DNA of 64,000 nt, taken from assembly GCA_951799445.1 (NCBI GenBank), contig OX637287.1, forward strand, positions 806,001 to 870,000, given 5' to 3'. Positions 60,322-64,000 of this stretch are shown here, piece by piece. The position numbers and the translations under genes are program-made. How positions within the stretch are numbered: the stretch's first letter is position 1; each line of letters opens with the position of its first letter. The notes below the pieces were generated by a model. It was not told the DNA's origin. It saw only the letters and a program-made list of their open reading frames with translations, and searched no databases. Origin of the DNA: Pseudisothecium myosuroides. Its lineage: Eukaryota; Streptophyta; Bryopsida; Hypnales; Lembophyllaceae.

Positions 60322-63193
60322 ATGGCCGAGGAAATGGGGAAGACGGAGGGATGGGGCATCTTTGAACGACTCAAGAGCCTTCCTAATGTCATGGCCGTCA
60401 ACGGTACTCACGCCACCTTCTCCTTCTTTTCTGCTTCTTTTCTTGTTGTTTCTTATTAATTTTCCTGCGGTTGTGGGAATGTGGTGTTGCATGACTCACA
60501 ATTGAGATCATGACAAACTCTGTTGCACCCTGCATTTTACTGACGCTCGCAGTTTTGTGGTATCGGCCCTGCTACCATAATCTCTCTCTGACTAAGTGGT
60601 AGAATAGAAATACGACTCCATGGAACATGTGTAAGAGGAATTGACTGATAAGTTTCTTGGGGAGGACTATTCCACTTTTTGCTACCCCTTGTCTGCCATT
60701 TCACTACCCACTGGGAATCCACAGTCCACATTACATTTCGTTCATAACGTCCGTCGTAGTTTAAATCGGAGTTGTAGGAATCACGTTGCTAAAATTGTGA
60801 GCAGCTCGTGGACAAAGTGGGAGTCCAGTCTGAGATAAATATGGATCCAAAACCTGAAAGTTTCTATATGCATCGAAAACGCGTCGCACATGTGATCAGC
60901 ATATTCCTAGGTTTTCTTGTCGATGCACTGTATCGCTGTGCTCTATACGGAGGTAGTGTATACCATTTGTTTTCTCCTTCTGGCTTCCTTCTCATCAATA
61001 CCTTGGAATCTTGTTTATGAGAGTTGAGGTTTCGCAGAGTGATTCATATGGTATCTACCGGTAATGTAAGTTGATCTTCGTGTTACAGCCTCGAATTAAT
61101 CGTATGAGGATCCTCATTAATAATTTCTTCTGATCGACATGGTTGTCATGTGACTGATATGCTGCTATTCACTTTGTTTTTGTAGGGGATCTGAAAAGAA
61201 TCTCTTGTAAGACGTCATTGCAGACGGAGATTGATGAAGAGGATTCGGATGTGCAAGAATTACCTGAGCCACAAAGGCAACAAGGGGACAGATTAACGAA
61301 AGACCTCACTCTTAAGCGGAATGAGTATGGCGAACGAGGGTACGCTAAACCGTTGCAGTAGTCATGGGAGAGTCAGCCCTGCATATTAAGTCTCATCTTT
61401 TCATACAGATCGAGAGATTCTTTATAACATCTGTCCTCATCTTTGACGAGCAGTTTATTTGATTTTCTGTGGAGCGTGTGCACCTTTTGGGAGGGTAGGG
61501 CGCACTGGTTAAGCTTGTCTTGTGTGGCATTTACCAGTGGCAGGATGCCCGATTCATATGCTTGTCCTGTTGTTACAAATGTAGAGCATTTCTTGACCAG
61601 CAATATATCGTTATCCGCAGATGATGAGTGTCCTGAGATATGATGATGTATTCCAGAGAGAAACCTGAACACACCAAATATGATGGCGCCTTGAGCAACC
61701 GTGATCTTCTGAATCGGCTCTACGCCGCTGCTGTGGGCATACGCGACTTTGAAGAGCTCAACCCGACTCAGTTTGTTGGAGAGGTGAAGGATAAACGAGT
61801 CCGTGTCAAGAAAAGCACAGCTGACAACACCACGAAGTCCAAGGCAGAGGAACCTTCCGAGAAAAAGCTTTCAACCCCTAAGAAAGCATCCACGAACTCC
61901 ACGTCGAAAGCAATATTGAAAGCAGCATCGAAGGTCAGAAAAGGAATTGTAGTCAAAGAATCGGAGGCGAGAGAGAAACTGGCGTTCTCAGACACATATC
62001 TTGAGAAGACATTTGGAATATCGAGTATCGCTCCAGTATCTGAAAAGCCTAATGCCAGCATATCCGCTAAGAGGTCCGCCAATGTCACCGACGACAGGCC
62101 GACAAGGAAGACTCTCAAAGCGAAGACCCTGACGACAAAACAATCTGCGTTACTCTCCACAGGTGATGAATTAAAACCAGCCAAGAAGGAAGCACGACCG
62201 AGGGAGTTGGGTGGGGATGGGTCAGATGAGAAGTTGCCCACAAAGAAGAAAGCCAAAGTTTCAGCGAAGAGCATTATCAATCAGAGAATCCGTGTTTTGC
62301 CTCATGAGAGTCGAGTGCTTCCAGAGCCGGCTCTTGCGGAAGTGATGGCTGCAAAGGTCCTTTTCCCAATTTTCGCGCATCGGAGCTTTTTATTATACCT
62401 TATCATTTTATCTTACGTTGGTAGAGGTTGTATCATTTTCAGCACTGATGTTGTAGTTAGGGGCAAGATTCAGCCCCACCTTGCGTCTATTGACGCGGCC
62501 CTTACGTTCTGTTCTTCCCTTGTGTATGATATAGCAGCTCTTTCTGTTTCTGGAAACTAAACTTAGAATATCTCATCTATGCGTGGTTTGTTTACTACTG
62601 CATCCTGCATTATGATTACAGGAGGAACAAGAAGCAGCAGACACCGAGATGACGAAGCTCGTAGACGAAATTCGTGGCATGGGACATAATGAAAATCTCA
62701 GTGATCTACCTTCAGATGCCATCGAACGCTGGATAGCTGCTCATGCGAAGAGTCTTCTCAGCTCATTCGACTTTCATAGCACCGTCGTTAAGCACACACT
62801 TCCCCTCACGACATCCAAGGTAGACCCTTAGTATTCGTTAGGGTATACTGGCGGGTTTGCTTGATTCGTACGCCTAAGCCATTTCAAAATACTATCATTG
62901 GGAGGAGCTTGCATCCCTCATGATCGGATCATTTTGCTCAGCAACTTCGGATCCTGTTCAGTTAGGAAGTAGAGCGCACGGTGGTTCTCCTTGAATCTAG
63001 TCCTTGCTTACAGAATGGAAGTAGTCACACAGACTTGTGTCAGAATGCATATCTGGGTTCGAAGAATTTTTCCGATGTGATTTAAATTTCCTTGGAGTGG
63101 ATAATGGTCGAGGCTTAGTTCTGTCTGAGTAATTTAGGAATTTTTTTACAGGAAAGAGACAACCAAGCGCTGATGCATTTCTCCAGAGTGTAG
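60322..63193 (+). CDS. Lysine-rich, probably nuclear protein of unknown family, five exons
   Basis: Exons 60322-60403, 61186-61339, 61657-62356, 62622-62819 and 63152-63193. All introns are GT..AG and the phases (1, 2, 0, 0) join into a 391-residue frame ending TAG 63191-63193. ATG 60322 has a plant-like ATGGCC context. Parts: an N-terminal segment (GWGIFERLKSLPNVMAVNG), an acidic stretch (DEEDSDVQELPEPQ), then about 200 residues rich in Lys/Ser/Thr with NLS-like KKKAK. A more ordered helical end (LPSDAIERWIAAHAKSLLSS, STVVKHTLPLTTSK) follows. That last part faintly recalls the linker before the methyltransferase-like domain of EDM2-type chromatin proteins, but no PHD finger is present. Exon 5 is short and could be replaced by another downstream exon. 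Function unknown. Confidence 0.7.
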
Positions 63194-63639
63194 AGGACAT
63201 TAAAATTCCCACTGGGACCGTATACCGGTTTTGACTATGTTGGTATCCCGAACCCTCGTGAAAATTTGATGCCGGTTGCCGGTTGAACTGAGTTTGAAGA
63301 GCTACAAGTAACCATGGAGATTGGTGTAAAGATTTATCAATTAATTATTTTATATTTTACATCCAATACACCCTTGCTAATGACCTTCAAGTCAAATGCC
63401 ATTATCAAACTAAATTTATACTTTTATATAATTTTTTTGATATTTTTCACTTGTGAACAAATTGATGCTGATTTTTCAGAATTTTTTATGGCAAAAATAA
63501 AATTATTGTGACTTTTTAAAGTAAAAAAGTGAAAATAAAATCATATCAATTATGATTTATATTAGAATAGTTTGAAATTTTTGCTGTAAATGAAGATTAG
63601 AATGAGAAATAGAATTTTGTAATTTAAATTATAAACCAT
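63194..63639. other. 3' flank of the five-exon gene
   Basis: Probable 3' UTR, then AT-rich DNA. No further gene. Confidence 0.35.
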
Positions 63640-64000
63640 TTAACCCCTAAAGGACCGGCATGCGTTTTTTGGCCTTATAGAAATTTTGGGCAGGTTCGTG
63701 TGACTAGAGATTTTCATATTTTAAGCTGAAACTTCAATAGAAGGTGGGCGCGAGGAATATCTTTCATATGCACTAAATTTCAGCACATTTGGAAATAGGA
63801 GTCAAAAGTTATGGCCAAATATGTTACTTTTTTTCTTAACTGGGCAGTCCGGGCAGCAAGAAAAATTTGGCAAAAATTTGATTTTTTTTTTTTAATATTT
63901 TTTTTCTTGTAGATTATATTTTTGTCTATCCCGAAAGCTTTGATTCATTTCATTTGGATTTGTTCTGAAATAGTTATGGACACTCTTGTTTTTCGGGCAG
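63640..64000. mobile_element. TTAA-type transposon, subfamily A (E11), left end only
   Basis: Starts TTAACCCCTAAAGGACCGG at 63640 and runs off the window. It is the reverse complement of the right half of E1 (CTAGAGATTTTCATATTTTA, GGCCATAACTTTTGACTCC blocks). Confidence 0.75.

Noticed and set aside
61768..62280. 170-codon minus-strand ORF rich in Phe/Val/Ser
   Set aside because: It is antisense to the lysine-rich exon, whose composition explains the open frame.
1..64000. CRISPR arrays, bacterial operons, tRNA or rRNA genes
   Set aside because: No spacer-repeat pattern, no ribosome-binding-site-led gene strings and no cloverleaf or rRNA motif recognised. I did not fold every candidate.

Overview
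The window is AT-rich eukaryotic nuclear DNA, most likely from a land plant. It holds spliced genes with GT..AG introns, a plant-type SEC16 tail, an F-box gene, plant-like kinases and dense DNA-transposon debris. Introns are short to moderate and gene density is low (about five intact or partial genes in 64 kb). The kinase and F-box content would suit a bryophyte or lycophyte, but I cannot fix the species.

Layout. 1-885 is the last exon of a SEC16-like COPII scaffold gene (+). 0.9-9.8 kb has no convincing gene and is a mosaic of small transposons. 9.8-14.0 kb (-) holds a degenerate kinase copy, then a HeLo-bundle plus pseudokinase gene (plant MLKL-like) with three disruptions. 14-27 kb is almost entirely elements ending in TTAA; one contains a fragment of ATP-citrate lyase subunit B. 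27.5-30.1 kb (-) is the better-preserved kinase-ankyrin copy, also broken. 30.4-34.7 kb holds two non-autonomous CACTA-type elements with 3-bp target duplications. 35.5-38.3 kb (-) is a 5'-truncated LINE with a 17-bp target duplication. 39.2-41.8 kb (-) is a seven-exon UQCC1/CBP3 gene for complex III assembly. 46.5-47.5 kb (-) is a three-exon mitochondrial-type chaperonin-10. 51.7-52.9 kb (+) is an intact single-exon F-box gene. 55-59.5 kb is nested transposons and a tandem repeat of about 280 bp. 60.3-63.2 kb (+) is a five-exon gene for a lysine-rich, probably nuclear protein I do not recognise.

The intact genes are unrelated housekeeping or regulatory genes; nothing suggests an operon or cluster. 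UQCC1 and CPN10 both act in mitochondria, but their proximity is probably chance. The most distinctive content is the TTAA-flanked family (CCC...GGG termini, piggyBac- or Sola-like), which recurs at least eleven times and in one case carries a host gene fragment. Also notable are the two defective kinase-type genes, whose in-frame stops are nearly all TAG at positions where CAG is expected or likely.
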